Assembly: GCF_021130785.1 (NCBI RefSeq)
Contig: NC_060213.1
Location: 64,022,001 to 64,086,000 of the forward strand
From: Homalodisca vitripennis
Taxonomy: Eukaryota > Arthropoda > Insecta > Hemiptera > Cicadellidae
Direction: 5' to 3'
DNA: 64,000 nt
Below the pieces are notes generated by a model. The model worked only from the letters and a program-made list of their open reading frames with translations. It was not told where the DNA came from and did not search any database. This document shows, one piece after another, positions 24,481 to 38,180 of the stretch. How positions within the stretch are numbered: position 1 is the stretch's first letter; each line of letters begins with the position of its first letter. Made by a program: the position numbers and the translations under genes.

Positions 24481-24510
24481 AAAAACGTCCGGTTCCCGGC
24501 GGTCACCCTG
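24481..24510 (-). repeat. Right terminal inverted repeat of mariner
   Basis: Reverse complement begins 'cagggtgacc', followed by g where the left end has a. Followed directly by the TA duplication. Confidence 0.97.
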
Positions 24511-25020
24511 TACTTTACAACGTTAGTATCATTATTCATAGTCTAAGATTATTTTTAAATTATTAACAATTCGATTCGTTTTATAAGGTGCCCTTTAGTT
24601 TTAAAGCCAGTACCAATAACCCTTGTTACATTTAGGGCTTGGTAAAATAGTTGTTATAAGATAAAGTATGTTTTAAAGGATATAAATACCAAGGAACAAG
24701 CAAGTGGAGTTAAGGTGAGATCTGAGAAAAAGAAATGTGGTTTTCTTAAAACAAGCAGAAAGGTAATCTTTTCTTGACTAACTTTTAATTAAGAATCTTT
24801 TCTTAATTCCTACTCTTGTAGAGTTTGAATTTAACTTAAGATTCGTTGTAAGTTACCTTAAATCTCCTGTGCGTAGCCCAGAATTTAATTCTTAATCATC
24901 TGACAAACAAGCATAAGTACCAAAGTAAAATATGTTTCCAGTGAACTTTTTATCATAATTGTTACCATAATTACATAGAATAAAAATATACACTCTTTAA
25001 TTTTATTGAATAAAACTTCA

Positions 25021-25236
25021 CAGGATTCTTATACCCTTGTTCCACCTAACAATATGTATTTCATAATAATTGTTTCAATATTAATACATTGCTAACTGAG
25101 CGTTATCAAAGCCAGTAGCTCGAGGGGAATTGAATATTTAATTTTTGACTGTCTATATGGCGGTCGGTTTATCTGTAAGATATCTAGAAACAAAACTAAC
25201 TTTTAGGCTCGAAAAGCTAAATGAATATATATACTA

Positions 25237-25268
<32 letters not shown>

Positions 25269-25304
25269 CACACATATATACAGACAACAAGAATTTCAAT
25301 GGTG

Positions 25305-25352
<48 letters not shown>

Positions 25353-25554
25353 TATATATATTTCGTAACACTGTTACTCGTTACTGGTTGGTATATTTTT
25401 CTCCGATGTTCTTGGAACTACATTCTTGGCGGAATAATTAGCACGCGTAGTAATATTTTCAACTTTTTACTTAGTAGCCGTTCGAAACTCACCGGTTACC
25501 AATTCATCTAGTTCTTGAGTCCTAAAATTTGCTTATATTTCTATAATCTATATA
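25021..25554. other. Junction sequence with AT arrays
   Basis: Between D and R of unit 1. Contains AT-rich simple sequence at about 25,226-25,285 and 25,309-25,362. The ORF at 25,145-25,441 is mostly translated microsatellite. No gene seen. Confidence 0.6.
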
Positions 25555-25787
25555 ATTGTGTTTTAAGTGCGGAAAATTAAATTACTTCTACATTTAAATT
25601 TTGCTAAGTTGAAAAGTACGAAATCCGTAAGACATTTACAGAGATACCAGTTTTAAAAGAGTGTGACATTTTACAGAGATACGAAGCAAGGCAAACAACA
25701 CTCACAAATTTGGTCTTTTAGATTGTGTGGAACATTTTAGTAGACGTAAAACACATGAGTTTGTGTTCACACACACGCACGCGTGCA

Positions 25788-25873
<86 letters not shown>

Positions 25874-27412
25874 TATACACACACAAACATACATACATAC
25901 ACACATACACGTCATCATCAAGGATTTCGTTCTAACTTTCTCGACCCCTAAGATTTGTACTCCACTATTTTCCCCCCTATATAGAGAGACTCATTCGAAC
26001 CCTAGAGTGCTCTTCATTATCCATTCCTTGTTATCTCTTACACGCTTTCTATGACTTTGCTTCCAGCCCAAAGTTTTGTCGATCTCTAATGAATATTTGA
26101 AGCACTCACACTTCCAGAGATGTATGTGGAGTTGTAAACTTACTTTGATTGGTCCCGACCTGCTAATTAACGGGATCTCAGTTACTAGGGATTGTATAAA
26201 TTGGTTAAAAACTAGACTGTGAGGATAAATTTCATGCAAGTTTATGAGTTTTGAATGTTTAATTTATACTATCATAATGTATGCATCATCAATGTATTTT
26301 AATGCTCAGTTATTTTATTCTAATTCTAATTTGTAATAATGAAATAATGAACTGCTGCTTAAAATAAAAATTAGAAATTAAAGTGTTCTGAATTAAATTG
26401 TGTAGCACACCAAGCAACAGAATATTTCAAATTGTGTTCCTTGCGGTGGTTAAACTTCATCCTTGCGAAATAATTTCCTTACAGAGTCACCGGCTTTTTC
26501 CCAAAAGGGAGCAATAAACATACTTTGACACCTTGAATAACAAGGTAGGGGATTCCATTGTAAAGAGAATTAATGAATAATTTATGGAAACAGTTCCAAA
26601 GTCGTAATGAATTCATTCTTAAACGGTGGCAAATGTTTAAGTGGCAGACTTATTGTCCGTATTCTCCTTTGATGAGTGGTATATTATTTATTCGCTAGCT
26701 GAGCCTGATAATTCAGTTTAACAGTAAAATGATTGCTACATGTATAATTTAATGAAAGTGCTTAATGTACTAAAACTTGCTTTGCTAAAAATTGGTCATT
26801 TATCAAAGTTTATCGATATAGACTTTTCACATTTACAGCTAACTAATATATGGAAATTAGAAATATATAGATTTCTTAAAGTAAAAATTATTATTAAGTG
26901 ATTTTAAATTCCTGTAGGAATTACATTCACGAAGAGTTAATTTTATGTCCAGCAGCAATACATGTATATTTCGAAAATTTAAATTTTAAAAATCATTCCA
27001 TAAATTGGTTTTCAATATTCTGAAATTCGACTAAGATTTTTTTAAATAAAATGTAATTATCCATCTAAATAATTCTACTACAAGATGATTTATAGAAAAA
27101 TAAAGTTTCATATTCGAGTGTACTAAATTATATTTTAGTATTGTTCTAAAATTAACTATTTCATGTAGCACAAAGGTTCTGAACCACTTTAAAATGGTAA
27201 CGTTCGATGTTTAGTTGTTGACATAATGACCTTATATTATTCACAATTTATACCATCCGGTATCTCAAAACTTTAAAATAATTCAGAATTTTTTTTATAT
27301 GGGCGTAATTAAATACATATTCTTTAGCTATAAAAATTACGTTCAGTATTTATCTCCAATGAAATCTTTAATAACAAAGCAACAATGTCGCTATCTTTAA
27401 GATTTTAAACAT
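25555..27412 (+). repeat. Segment R, unit 1 (R1)
   Basis: Collinear with 42,340-45,190. Shared blocks include 'tcttttagattgtgt', a (CA)n array at the same place, 'gagtgctcttcattatccat', 'cttccagagatgtatgtgga', 'aggggattccattgtaaag' and 'aacaaagcaacaatgtc'. Near 26,014-26,022 ('ccttgttatctctta') it carries the uninterrupted site of the truncated LINE found in unit 2. Confidence 0.9.
25788..25900. repeat. (CA)n/(AT)n microsatellite
   Basis: CA run of about 50 bp to 25,839, then AT run to about 25,865, then mixed CA/TA repeats. It produces spurious Cys/Val and His/Thr ORFs in several frames. The CA run is also present in R2. Confidence 0.95.
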
Positions 27413-27912
27413 GAAACCTTTTCTTCCAAAAACTACTGTACGCATAACTATGACAATATATCCCAAAGAATTATATCTCTTCCACATACATTCAGATGAT
27501 GTATGCAACTACATGCACTTTTTTCAAAAATGTGGCTAGAAATAAATAAGCATAAAGTTTCCTTTACTCTTCACTTTTATATTCAACATACCTGTACTCA
27601 GGACAAGGATTTGCAAAAGCAAAATTTAAATTATGTTTGGGGTTAATCTCTACGCTGCTGCACTTTTTTGTCTTACAAACTTATTTAACAATATAAATAA
27701 ACTCAAGAAATGTGAAATTAAATAAGGAAAACATCAAAAAAGCCATTTGATAAAAACATGAGCTAAGATGTGATGACACGACGATTATGAAATACAGGTT
27801 GTGATGACACAAACCTACAGTTTGTCTTTATGCCAGTCATTGACCAGAGCAATTTATTTCATGATTTATTAAGTTGTGATTACATTTTTCATATAAAAAG
27901 TAATATTAAAAT

Positions 27913-27914
<2 letters not shown>

Positions 27915-27952
<38 letters not shown>
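27915..27952. repeat. (AT)n microsatellite
   Basis: AT run followed by CATA repeats to about 27,965. Confidence 0.9.
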
Positions 27953-27957
<5 letters not shown>

Positions 27958-29974
27958 CATACATAAATATACACATACATATTATATGTATAAAATCTAT
28001 TTTCCGTTAGTATATTTTAATTCACTTTTATTATAAAATCAAACAATCTGAGAGGTTTATCTTCTTCCATTCACAACGGTGCTAAGGATATTTATGTTGA
28101 GCTATGTAAACAATTTTGTAAGATATAGACTAATAACTTCAATGTTCATAGAAGGCCACACAGGATCCTTGACGTTGTAACGTTTGTTTATTAAGAATGA
28201 GCTATGGTTAGAAGGATTTATATAGAAGATCACAGTGGGTTAATAAGAACAATTTTTCATCAATCTAAAGAAGTATTAACGTATTATTCATTGACTGATG
28301 CCTTGTCAAACGAGTGTCAAAAGGGTCAAGTAGAATGCTCAATGAGTTATTGGATAAAAACTCACTACTCCCTTACCTTAATAAATAAATTATCAAAATC
28401 TAATTTCGTAACATCACTCAAGCACATCATCTTGCAATTTAGCCTTTATAAGACTATTGTGATTATTAAATCTTTTTCGGGGTCAGCAAATACTCATAAA
28501 TACATCTACTTCTATATTAAATATGCCGTAGTTTTTATCTGCAGCAATATTTTAGTAATATAATGGATTTATAAACATTTAATTTCTTTCCATATGCATA
28601 AGGAAAATCTACAATAAACTTAAAACTAAAATCACGATTCAACAGTTATCACTTATTACATTTGGATTTCGAATTTAAACCATTCAAACCAACTCACATG
28701 CTTTAGATTAAATTATGGTTTCAGTATTCATAAGTGAGATATGATATCTCTTAATTTCCATTGAACAGAACTACGCTTGGATGGAAAACATTCATACGGT
28801 TTCTCTCTTGACCTAGTTAATTCACATTGACTTTTGTTAATGTTTTGGCTTTTGCTGAATTGAGTTATGCAGGCGTAATTGAATATGATGTACTTATAAG
28901 GGTTCTCGCCTCTATAGCTCACAATTCGCAATTTAATATGTAAATGTATTGTAAGGACATAATTAAATACTACACACGTTTAGCTTTTCACCTGTTCCAG
29001 TCATTGAATATCTGAATAGGTACATAATATTGATATTGTAGTACGTGTATAATTCCTCGCATTCACACGTTTTATTTTTGTGATAATTTTAAAACATTTG
29101 AATAATTTTAAAGACATAAATTCCAGCTAAAGCGTTCGAAAATTAAGACTATAATTTAAAAATAAGAGTTGTTTTAGTAGTTTCAATATTGGTTTTAAAA
29201 ACGTATTGTAAACACTAACAGAAATATCTAAAGGTACACTTACTTAGTAATATTTCGTTGCCCGATTAAACATTACAAAAGATAAGTAATTTTATATTTG
29301 TGTCATAATTTTTTTGGAATACTGGAAACATTATAACCTTGCACTTTTGTACATTGCACCTCTTTAAACGCCAAAATGTAATCAATGAAAACTGAAAAGC
29401 TCGGTAGATACGTAGTATCTCAGCTATATCGTTAACTATTCAGCTATTCCCAAGTTATTATCTTAATTAGAAACTTATCTGAAACAAACACATTGGTAAC
29501 TACAGTACAAAGCAATAACCTGAATAACCTGAAGACCTCTTTCCTACGGGATTCCATTACAAAGAAAACAATGAAATGGACGATTCAATTATCAAACAAC
29601 AGGAAGATTCCAGGTAGATATCTTTTGTTCTAGAGGATTTTGGGTATTAAGTATTGTTACCAATCTGAAGCTTAACAGTTTATTATTTCCTGCTTATCTA
29701 CTTAAATGCCTTACGAGCCAGGTTTATCGCCCGAGCGTTTGCGAAGCTTACATTCAAGAGGGTGTAATAATACCAATTCTGTCCGTCTGTAATAAATAAC
29801 AATAAGTTTGTTGAAGTTTCATGTCATTCCATAGTATCTGTTCAGCGTTACCAAACACTTTTACATTGCTCTTACAAATAATCGTAATGGCAAAGAGAAA
29901 TCTCAAAATAAATAAATTTTTAAACAAATTAATTGCGATAGTATGAATGTTTTAATGTTACATAGTATAGCTTT

Positions 29975-30955
29975 TTAAAATCAACTATGTGCTTGAAATT
30001 GTGCATGTGAAATACCACAAAGCCTGTTACACGACTCGTGGTTCGTGTTCTCTGGAATTGTTTATCAGAAGGCAACATCTATAGCTTTCAGCAATATTAC
30101 ACTGATAACTGCTTTTAAAAAGTCTAAAAGGCCGTTTAGAATTTAAATTAATTGGTAACTACAGAAATATATAAGAAGAATTTATGTATTTGTATTTAAA
30201 TTTTAATAAAAACGAGATGCAATACGAACTTTACAGCTCATTATAAAATTTCTCCAGAAACTGGAAGGTAAAGTTTAAAGCTGTTTAAAAATATGAACTG
30301 TATTCCAACTTTTATTTGTTTGTTTTATTTATAAAGCTGATTATTCAATTTTAACGATATAACAGACTCGCCAAAGTTGGCTGACTTTGTTTTAAACACG
30401 CCTTTTTTTGCTCCGTAACCGTTATTGCACAATACATCATTTGACATCTAACAACAGTTTGAAGGATTCAAGGTTCGAACAATAACAAATTAAATTGCAT
30501 AGCTAGTATACTTGTAAACATAATCATAGTATTTGTGACAAATATTGTTGACTTATTGAAAGAATTTTGCAACGACTTAATACTATTGTTTTATTTATAC
30601 TGGAATCATTAATGGAATAAATAGGAAAATGTCACTGAATTAACCGTTGTTGAATTCAGTGATTAATCTTATATCTAATCCTTAAATCTTATAGATAAGT
30701 TAATTTTCCACAGTTGAACATTTTATTCTTTTTTCTCTTGGTACAAAAGGAAGAGGAAACCCCGTCACTACACCTAATGTTAAATGGACCCTTGTGTTTG
30801 CTACCAGAGTGACAGAATATTAGTATGGCTAAGGTTGGGGGTAGGCTCAGAATCCTGTCCAGATACTATAATGAGCACTATATCAGTCATGTTATTCTGT
30901 ATAAATAATTTGCTTTATACTTCTAAACACAGAAATAAACATGTGATTTTGTTTG
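29975..30955. other. Unit-2-specific insert in D
   Basis: Alignment with unit 1 leaves at the 'catagta' near 29,970 and returns at 'ttttttaagaaatttatttt' near 30,970 (unit 1 16,700). Unit 1 has only about 160 bp of unrelated sequence there. No ORF or terminal repeats recognised, so its nature is unknown. Confidence 0.55.
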
Positions 30956-31374
30956 AATAAAACACTTCTTTTTTAAGAAATTTATTTTATATAAAATTTA
31001 ATATCAGCATATGGTTAACTAACTACAACCATATGTAATTATTACTAGATAAAATATGTTGAAATATCTACAGAAAATGGAATATTTCACCCTTTATATG
31101 AACCTGGTAACGTGGTCTTTTCATGTCTCATCAATAATTATAATTAAATTATTATACAGTAATTATTACAGTTAAAAGCAGACGTTTTCAATAATATACT
31201 TTTATTTTTATAGTCTATATATCTAGAACACATAATACTCTTACCTGTATTCAAATGAAGAATGATTCAATTCATTAGTCAAAAACATACAATTGTCAAA
31301 TAAAAACATCCAAACGAATACCCCAACGCAAAACTAACTACTTATGAGAAATGTTTGCTATAAAAAAGAGTCTT

Positions 31375-31790
31375 TTTAGTAAGAGGACGTTCATGAAGTG
31401 GGGATCCATTCATAAATCCCAGTGAAGCTAGTTTTAAGCAGTTTATTTAACGAAGCAACGGAAACAGTAGATAACTTCTCTCTTGGGACAACTTGTGAGG
31501 ATGAATGGCGGAATGAGATAACGTACTGCAGATAACAAACGTACGTGTCTGAACAGAAGCTGGGCGGCGCGGCGTGTCGTGGCGTGTCCAAACATGATGG
31601 ACCTGTGGGAATTGGTAACACAACTTAAACTAATGTCATGATAAAGGATTAGAGATTAACCCATTATTAGGAACATCATTGTTTTATCAAGTAAGACTCA
31701 TTTGCGTTATCCACTGAAAATATTCAGTAAAACAAAAAGTATACATTTGTTTTATTTCGATTTAATAATATTTATTTATTTCATTCACGT
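31375..31790. repeat. High-conservation block of D (copy 2)
   Basis: Partner of 17,120-17,530, including the GC-rich core near 31,555-31,590. The minus-strand ORF 31,391-31,621 is specific to this copy upstream of the shared KLLKT stretch. Confidence 0.6.
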
Positions 31791-31984
31791 AGTAAAATTA
31801 AGTTTTAATGTTTAAGTGATTTTAAAATGCTTTTAAAACACTTCACTTAGAATAAAATTGATGTATAATTTTTTATTAAAAATTGAACTCTACATTTCAA
31901 GTATTAAAATCTAAATTCATCTTCAGGTTTAAAAAGCCTCAATATATTATGAATATGCACAAAAGTTAAAAACTAAAAACTGTG

Positions 31985-32345
31985 GCAATGGATTGTTACT
32001 CAAATATGTACATCATACTTCACTAATACACCAACATCATGAAGTCCTGACTTAAATAAAATGAACCCAAGCGATCTCACTGTACGGGAGCAATATCTCA
32101 AACGACACGCGGAGAGACACGCATCAACGAAGGTGGAAGACTGCCGAGAGGATCAGGATGGCGATGATCGTGAGGAGGAGGGGGAGTAAAGTACAGCTTC
32201 AATGGCATTGTGTGTATGAATTTCATTGGTTAAAGAGGAGGGTAGATTTAAATCCTCGGAACGTAGTGTTATGCATCTGGTAACATATTAAGATGGCAAT
32301 GTCTGAAATCCTATTATCCTTTCAAATTATGAATACTAATAAGAA
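31985..32345. repeat. Second high-conservation block of D (copy 2)
   Basis: Partner of 17,740-18,110. The stretch around 32,105-32,165 is nearly identical to the other copy. Confidence 0.55.
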
Positions 32346-35300
32346 TAAATAATCGCATAACTTCAGATTACTGCTGAACAATTTTGCCTTGCTGGATGTA
32401 TATACTTATTACAGTAATAGCATGGTTAGCTCATTTTTAATGAGTTATAATAATCCAACCGTGTAGTCTGTATAATTGTGTGGCTATCATAAAATGTAAC
32501 TGCGTTGTAGATAGAAGCTGCGCAATGCAGATGTTATTCTATTACATTATAATTACATCACGTTACTATATCTGTAAGATCGTTGCTTTCTTCTACCGCA
32601 GCAGTGTGTTAAGCTTAATACTGCAGATTTGTTTAAAAGCTTACTTTCAAATGCAACGCTGTATTGTCTGGATTCTACTTATTCTTTATATTGAACTTAT
32701 ACACTTATACCAAGTTTTCCATAAGAAGTGATGTCTAAGAAAGAACTCGTATTCCATACAATATGGAAACAAACTAAGTTTGATTGGGAAAAAACATATT
32801 TGGCTACCTTAGGCCTTTAAAAATGTATTTCTAAGAAAGATACAAAAATTATCATTTTTTATGTTCAGCAGTTTTTAATAATGATAATAAAATAATTTTA
32901 GGTAGATTGTGTGTACAAATTTAGCCGTTTGCAATTAATTTCGTGGCAGCACTTAAGGAAATTGTTCACATATCCTCATCGATCATGATTCTCAAAGCCA
33001 AAAGAACACCTCCTTTCAAAATTTTATTTATAACTTGAATTTTTGAAATGAATACTGCTCCAGAAAGACCAAACCTATTTATACTTGGTACAAAAATTTA
33101 TTTTATAAAAATCTCTGCTGGTTCTTTGGCAGGCTCGGTATGCTATTTCGTTCCAATATAGCTGGCGTTTAAACTTTCAAAATATTTAAAACTCAGTTTA
33201 TTTAAGGACTTTAAGGAAAAAAAATCAAATATTCTGGAATGAATTTCGAACCTTTATTGAGATATCAATTTCATTTAAATCCTATAAGAATTCTCAGTAG
33301 AATGTAATCGCATCAAAAATAACGTAAATGGAAATTCCATTATAAACCATTTCTTGCAGTTTCCTTTAATAATGTTGATTGTTTTAACTAACGTGAAATA
33401 TGCCACTTTAAATGATTAACAGCAACTTCCTATGATAAGGAAGTCTCTAGATCGTAAAAATTTTCTCCCCGTTATTTTACAGGAACTGGGATAGATAACA
33501 CATTCAGGATGCTATTAAGGTGACATATGAATTAATAGTAAGTGAGATTAACCTTAATAATATAAGTTGCAAACTAAAGCTAAATTCGTTGAAGAGCCAA
33601 CTTTGTACATTGAGATCTATATGATGAAAAGCAGGAAGTCCTCCCTCTGATGTTACCGTTGGAAATGTTACCAGTAAATGTAGTGGCTATTCCAACTAAT
33701 AACATTATTTCCCTAAATGACTTTCCGATTCTTGTGTTAATTAAAGCGCTTATTAACCGATAAGCTTGAAAGTTCAAGTACCTACGTTATATAAAATAAT
33801 ACTATTATTTGATTTTTGTAAATTTTAATATACAGGAGTAGCTTATATTTGGGAAAATATGACAAGAATCATACTAAGACGTAACTGTTAAATGTTCCTG
33901 TTTTATAAGCGTTACTAATATTCAACAGTACATTTTGCCATGTGGAAATTCGGGCACTCATAATCAAATTACTTAATGTATTGTTTAGTAAGAATATAAT
34001 ACTTTTTGTAAAAATATTTTAGTATAAAATGCAATAATTATATCATAGTTGGTCAATTTTAAATATATCACACTTGGTTTTTATAGCAATGTACTTAGCA
34101 AATTGTGTCGTATTTGGAAAGGATAAAAGAAACTTCATAGATTTACATTTTATCTATTTACTCGTTTTTAAAGATACTTGCGTATCGTGTTACTAATTTT
34201 CTAAAATAGTGAATTGAACGTGTGGAAAGTACTACACAAACAAATCATCATAGCATTTTATTTTGTTAAAAGGAAACTATATTTGTAGGTTAAGGGAATT
34301 ATTTTAATCTGAAAAGCTTTTTATGAATTTATGAATGCATTTATAGACGTAAGTGCTATGAAAAAACTTAATTTTATAATAGTGAATGCATACAGTAATG
34401 AGTTAGTTACTTCTTAATTTATCTAGTAAGTCTAGGTTTTGGCAAAAAAAAGGTTCGCATTTCTAAAGATTCACTTTTATAATCATGATTCGTATAAAAA
34501 CACTTGAGATCAAAGTGAAGCCCAATGGTAGCTTTTGTTACTTTGCTAACTAAGGTAAGGCGAATTAAATGTATTGCAAATGTTGAAGTTAGTTCCATTT
34601 CACGTTCCGCTTAGTGTAACGTCTAAAATCAGACACTGTCATAAATTCACTCTTGGAATCTGAAATCTGAAGAAATACACAAAGTGAAGATTTATAACGA
34701 ACTCTGAATCATTTCGAAATCTGAGACAAATAGACTACAAAATAAGTCTGTCTCGTTTACTCAGCAGCCATCCAGAGTAATCCAGATGAAGAGGTGTCTC
34801 ATGGTGTCCACAGGTGTACAATATATGTACCCCACATTACGTCACGTTTGAGTTTTCTAACATATATTTTCACTATCACTATTCTGTAAGGGTTAAAAAT
34901 ATATAACGAACCCGCAATGGAGGAGCGCGAGACGTGTAAAGGGAGGTCAAAGCCCATCTCGCCGCCAGCGGTCATTCGGATCCTGACCGTTATGGTTGGC
35001 AGTGGTAGGTGGAGCTTGCTTGTATGGTAGCCATAGGCTTGTAACTTGAATTTGCGCGGAGCGTTACATCATTCGGAGTGTATTATATCGGCGCCATAGG
35101 CAGAGGAGTAATTTTATTTTGGTAGTAAATTCAAATATTATATTAGTATTTTTACGGCGATATCAACATATGCCTTTTGGAATTGTCCAAACCGGTTTCG
35201 ACAGGTCGTCGAGAGGTAGGCAGAAGATTTGCTGCAATCGTAAGTATTAAGTAACTACGAACGGTGTAATACACTGAGAGTTAAAAACAGAGAAATACTC

Positions 35301-35510
35301 TGATAGTTTTAGTAGAACAGTTTAACACAACGAAAGTTAGTGTTTTTTTTTTTTTTTTCTTGTTGTTTTCCATCAGCGACCACGCGTCTCTACGAGTGAC
35401 GGGTAATTAATAAGTTACTTGATAACGGTGCTGTCCACCTATAGTTACAAACAGAGTAATACTCAGATATTTTGGTACTAAGAACGGTGTCCCCGTTATT
35501 TGCAACAGAT

Positions 35511-35769
35511 TAATACTCTGATGGTCTAGTTCCAGAGACTGTGTAATCCACCGATAGTGGCAAACATAGTATAACTATGATAGATTACTTCTAGGAACGA
35601 CGGTGTAGGCGGTAAATATTCAGAGCCATTTTATTTAGGACTCTACAAAATGATTCCGGATTACAGTTACCGCGCAACCCGGTTTGACCGGCTATAGATT
35701 TATTAACAGTTCGAAAACCTCCTTACAGTTTACTTTCGAACATTCAATCTTTCATGATTGAAAAGAAGT
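35511..35769. repeat. 259-bp block, one mismatch to unit 1
   Basis: Partner of 21,113-21,371. See that entry for the comparison. Confidence 0.92.
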
Positions 35770-36033
35770 GACAAAGTTTAGATGTAAAATGTGCTCTGTA
35801 CGTAGTTACCGAAAAAAGCTGTAGTTTATTCTCTACTTTCAAAACGTCATTGAAAATATAAAATACATTATAAACGTTAGGGATTACATTTTAATTAAAA
35901 AATGTATTAGAATAAAATGAAGTTGTCACTAATCAATTACTTATGATAATAACCACTAACAATTTTTACATCTCGTGCAATACATCGTACTGACTTAATA
36001 TAAACATAACATAACACACACGCGCACACACAC

Positions 36034-36036
<3 letters not shown>

Positions 36037-36112
<76 letters not shown>

Positions 36113-36118
36113 TATATG
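36037..36118. repeat. (AT)n microsatellite
   Basis: About 70 bp of AT repeats with one CA interruption at the right end. Preceded by a short CA/CG-rich run. Absent at this length from unit 1. Confidence 0.95.
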
Positions 36119-36189
36119 TATATATTATTATTATTTTTATTATTGTCACTATAGGTGAAACTGAAAATAATTTGAAAACGGAGAAAGGG

Positions 36190-36318
36190 TTGCTTTTTGG
36201 GAAGGAAAGAAATGAATAGCAACATGGCGACCGCAAGCAACGTAAACAACGTGTCGCTTACATCCGGTTACGGAATCATTTCTCTGACCGGAAATGGAGA
36301 ACATTGTAAAAGTACCGC

Positions 36319-36375
<57 letters not shown>
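36190..36375 (+). repeat. Frame-preserving block and (AT)n, copy 2
   Basis: Partner of 21,712-21,881. ATG at 36,212, shared peptide GIISLTGNGEHCKST, then 'gcag|gtatat' and an AT run at 36,321-36,374. Confidence 0.4.
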
Positions 36376-36376
<1 letters not shown>

Positions 36377-36594
36377 CAGACCTGCTAGATACTTAATTTT
36401 TGGATGTGGCAACAATTTTCGTCATTGGTTGTAAAATTCTTAGGAGTAAAACAACATGGAGGTATATAATCCAAACATTTAAAAGCTCGTCAAACATGAG
36501 GCAATTAAACGTACTCTGCCTAGTATTAATGTATTAATTCGGTATTAAATATTTTTTATTTAAAACATTGAAATTAGTTAATAATTTAAGGGTA

Positions 36595-37400
36595 ATAACA
36601 AGATAAGAGTACGCCACACTACGTGTCGCGTGACAGCCTTAAGTCTAAGCTCAAATATATAGGTCAATCCATCCTGCTATCAGACAGGAAATCAGACAGA
36701 AAACAAATGTTTACAGCCTCCAGGAAGACAGAATAGAAGATTCTCCAGCCTACTGAGTACAAGATTTCAATAACGATCAGCTAAATCCTATGGATAGACA
36801 TGCACATTTAAAGGACTAATTCTTCTCTAAGTACAAAAGTTTCTTCCAAAATTTTAAGGTCTAAAGATGAATTTTTTCTTGAGATATGCAGCCGAAAATA
36901 GACACGCAGGCAGACAGAAATTGTCAATTATGATAAAAGGAATCAAAATATACAACATTTAAAATTTATTCAAGCCCTAACCATTCACGAGATATCATTT
37001 AGAGTTTATGTTTTGCTAACGATCAACCAAATCCCATGAAGGTATACTCACCATTATCGTGCTCTATCTCTTCTATACATAAATAAACTGATGTAACAGA
37101 GTATACAAGGACCAGATGTAATGTAATGAAAGTCTTTACCAAACAAATCGACCAAATATCAGGTGTTCAAATGTCATATGATATATTATACTGAAGTATG
37201 TTTACAAATTTGACGTATGACTTTCTCGTTGCCATCGTGATTATCTATATGCCAACGTAAAATTGTTTGCAGACGATCAGCCAAACAACATGGAGTGACA
37301 TGCCTCATTATATCTAACTATGTTTCTCATATAGAAATGAATCTTAATGCATAATTTTAAGTCTGTAGATCAGTTCGTTATCGAGTAAACAAACTGAAGA
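36595..37400 (+). repeat. Dispersed repeat, unit 2 copy
   Basis: Partner of 22,100-22,970. Shorter at its right end: the 'ggcttcgctaacgctcat' part is missing here. Confidence 0.65.
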
Positions 37401-37632
37401 AAATACACTCCCTTAAGTGAGTCTTAATAACTTGGCAAGTTAAATACTCTACAATAAAGTTATTCAAGATTATTTCAAAGTTAATACAACTACAGTAATT
37501 TCAAATTAAAAAATTAAGGTACTAATTGGTTTATAACAAAATTTCATATAATTGTTTACATTATTTTCTGGATTCTCGTTACGATTGATCTAACTGTTAA
37601 ATAAAGTACTAAAAAGATCATAAAGTTTAAAA

Positions 37633-37634
37633 TA
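37633..37634. other. Empty mariner target site (TA)
   Basis: The sequence 'aaaatactttacaacg' corresponds to the two flanks of the mariner in unit 1 ('ggaaata' and 'tactttacaacg') joined at a single TA. Confidence 0.93.
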
Positions 37635-38180
37635 CTTTACAACGTTAGTATCAGTATTCATGGTCTAAGTTTTTTTTAAATGTAAACCTTAGTTTTAAAA
37701 CCAGTACCAATAATCCTTGTTAAAGTCCATATATTAGTAAAATAATTGTTATAGATAGAAGTATGTTTTAAATTAAATAAAATACCAAGGATCAAGCAAG
37801 TGGAGTTAAGGTGAGATCTGAGAAAAAGAAATGTGGTTTTCTTAAAACAAGTGGAAAGGTAATCTTTTCTTGACTAACTTTTAATTAGGAATCTTTTCTT
37901 AATTCCTACTCTTGTAGAGTTGAACTTAAGTTTAACTTAAATTTAACTTAAGTTTCCTTGTAAGTTACCTTAAAGATCCAGTCCTTAGCACAGAACTCAA
38001 TTCTTGATCATCTGACAAACAAATACAAATACCAGAGTACAGTTTTTTCAGCAAACGTGTTGTCGTAATTGTTACCATAATTAAAAAGAATAAAAAGAAA
38101 TTGGTATTCAATAGAAATTATTCGTTTAACCAGTAAACCAATATTTCACGGTACATAAAAAACATTTAATATTTCTTTAC

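Larger units (their letters stand above)
23195..24510 (-). mobile_element. Tc1/mariner element, DD41D type, full length
   Basis: A complete 1,316-bp element with 30-bp terminal inverted repeats matching at 29 of 30 positions, flanked by a TA target duplication (23,193-23,194 and 24,511-24,512). One transposase gene runs on the minus strand. Segment D of unit 2 shows the uninterrupted target at 37,633-37,634 ('aaaatactttacaacg'), so the insertion followed the duplication or was unique to this copy. A C8 run lies near 24,437-24,444. Confidence 0.97.
12090..25020 (+). repeat. Segmental duplication, unit 1 segment D
   Basis: Collinear with 27,405-38,125 in the same orientation. Matched anchors by position are 12,890/28,770, 13,500/29,405, 16,700/30,970, 17,150/31,390, 17,860/32,110, 19,330/33,665, 20,420/34,760, 21,121/35,519, 22,110/36,608, 23,000/37,440 and 24,700/37,795. 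The copies differ by many substitutions and short indels. Larger differences are the LINE at 13,866-16,385 and the mariner at 23,195-24,510, both absent from unit 2, and a roughly 1-kb insert present only in unit 2. No host gene is recognised inside. Confidence 0.93.
27405..38125 (+). repeat. Segmental duplication, unit 2 segment D
   Basis: Second copy of 12,090-25,020, same orientation. It lacks LINE A and the mariner. It has extra sequence at about 29,975-30,955, a roughly 95-bp insert near 35,010-35,095, and a longer AT array at 36,037-36,118. Small ORFs inside (for example 28,204-28,563 and 32,480-32,731) are not preserved between copies. Confidence 0.93.

Noticed and set aside
23931..24526. 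Plus-strand ORFs over the mariner
   Set aside because: Opposite-strand shadows of the transposase, running into the terminal repeat.
25702..26054. Cys/Val- and His/Thr-rich ORFs
   Set aside because: They are translations of the CA/AT microsatellite in several frames.
35937..36415. Tyr/Ile-rich ORFs on both strands
   Set aside because: They are translations of AT dinucleotide arrays.
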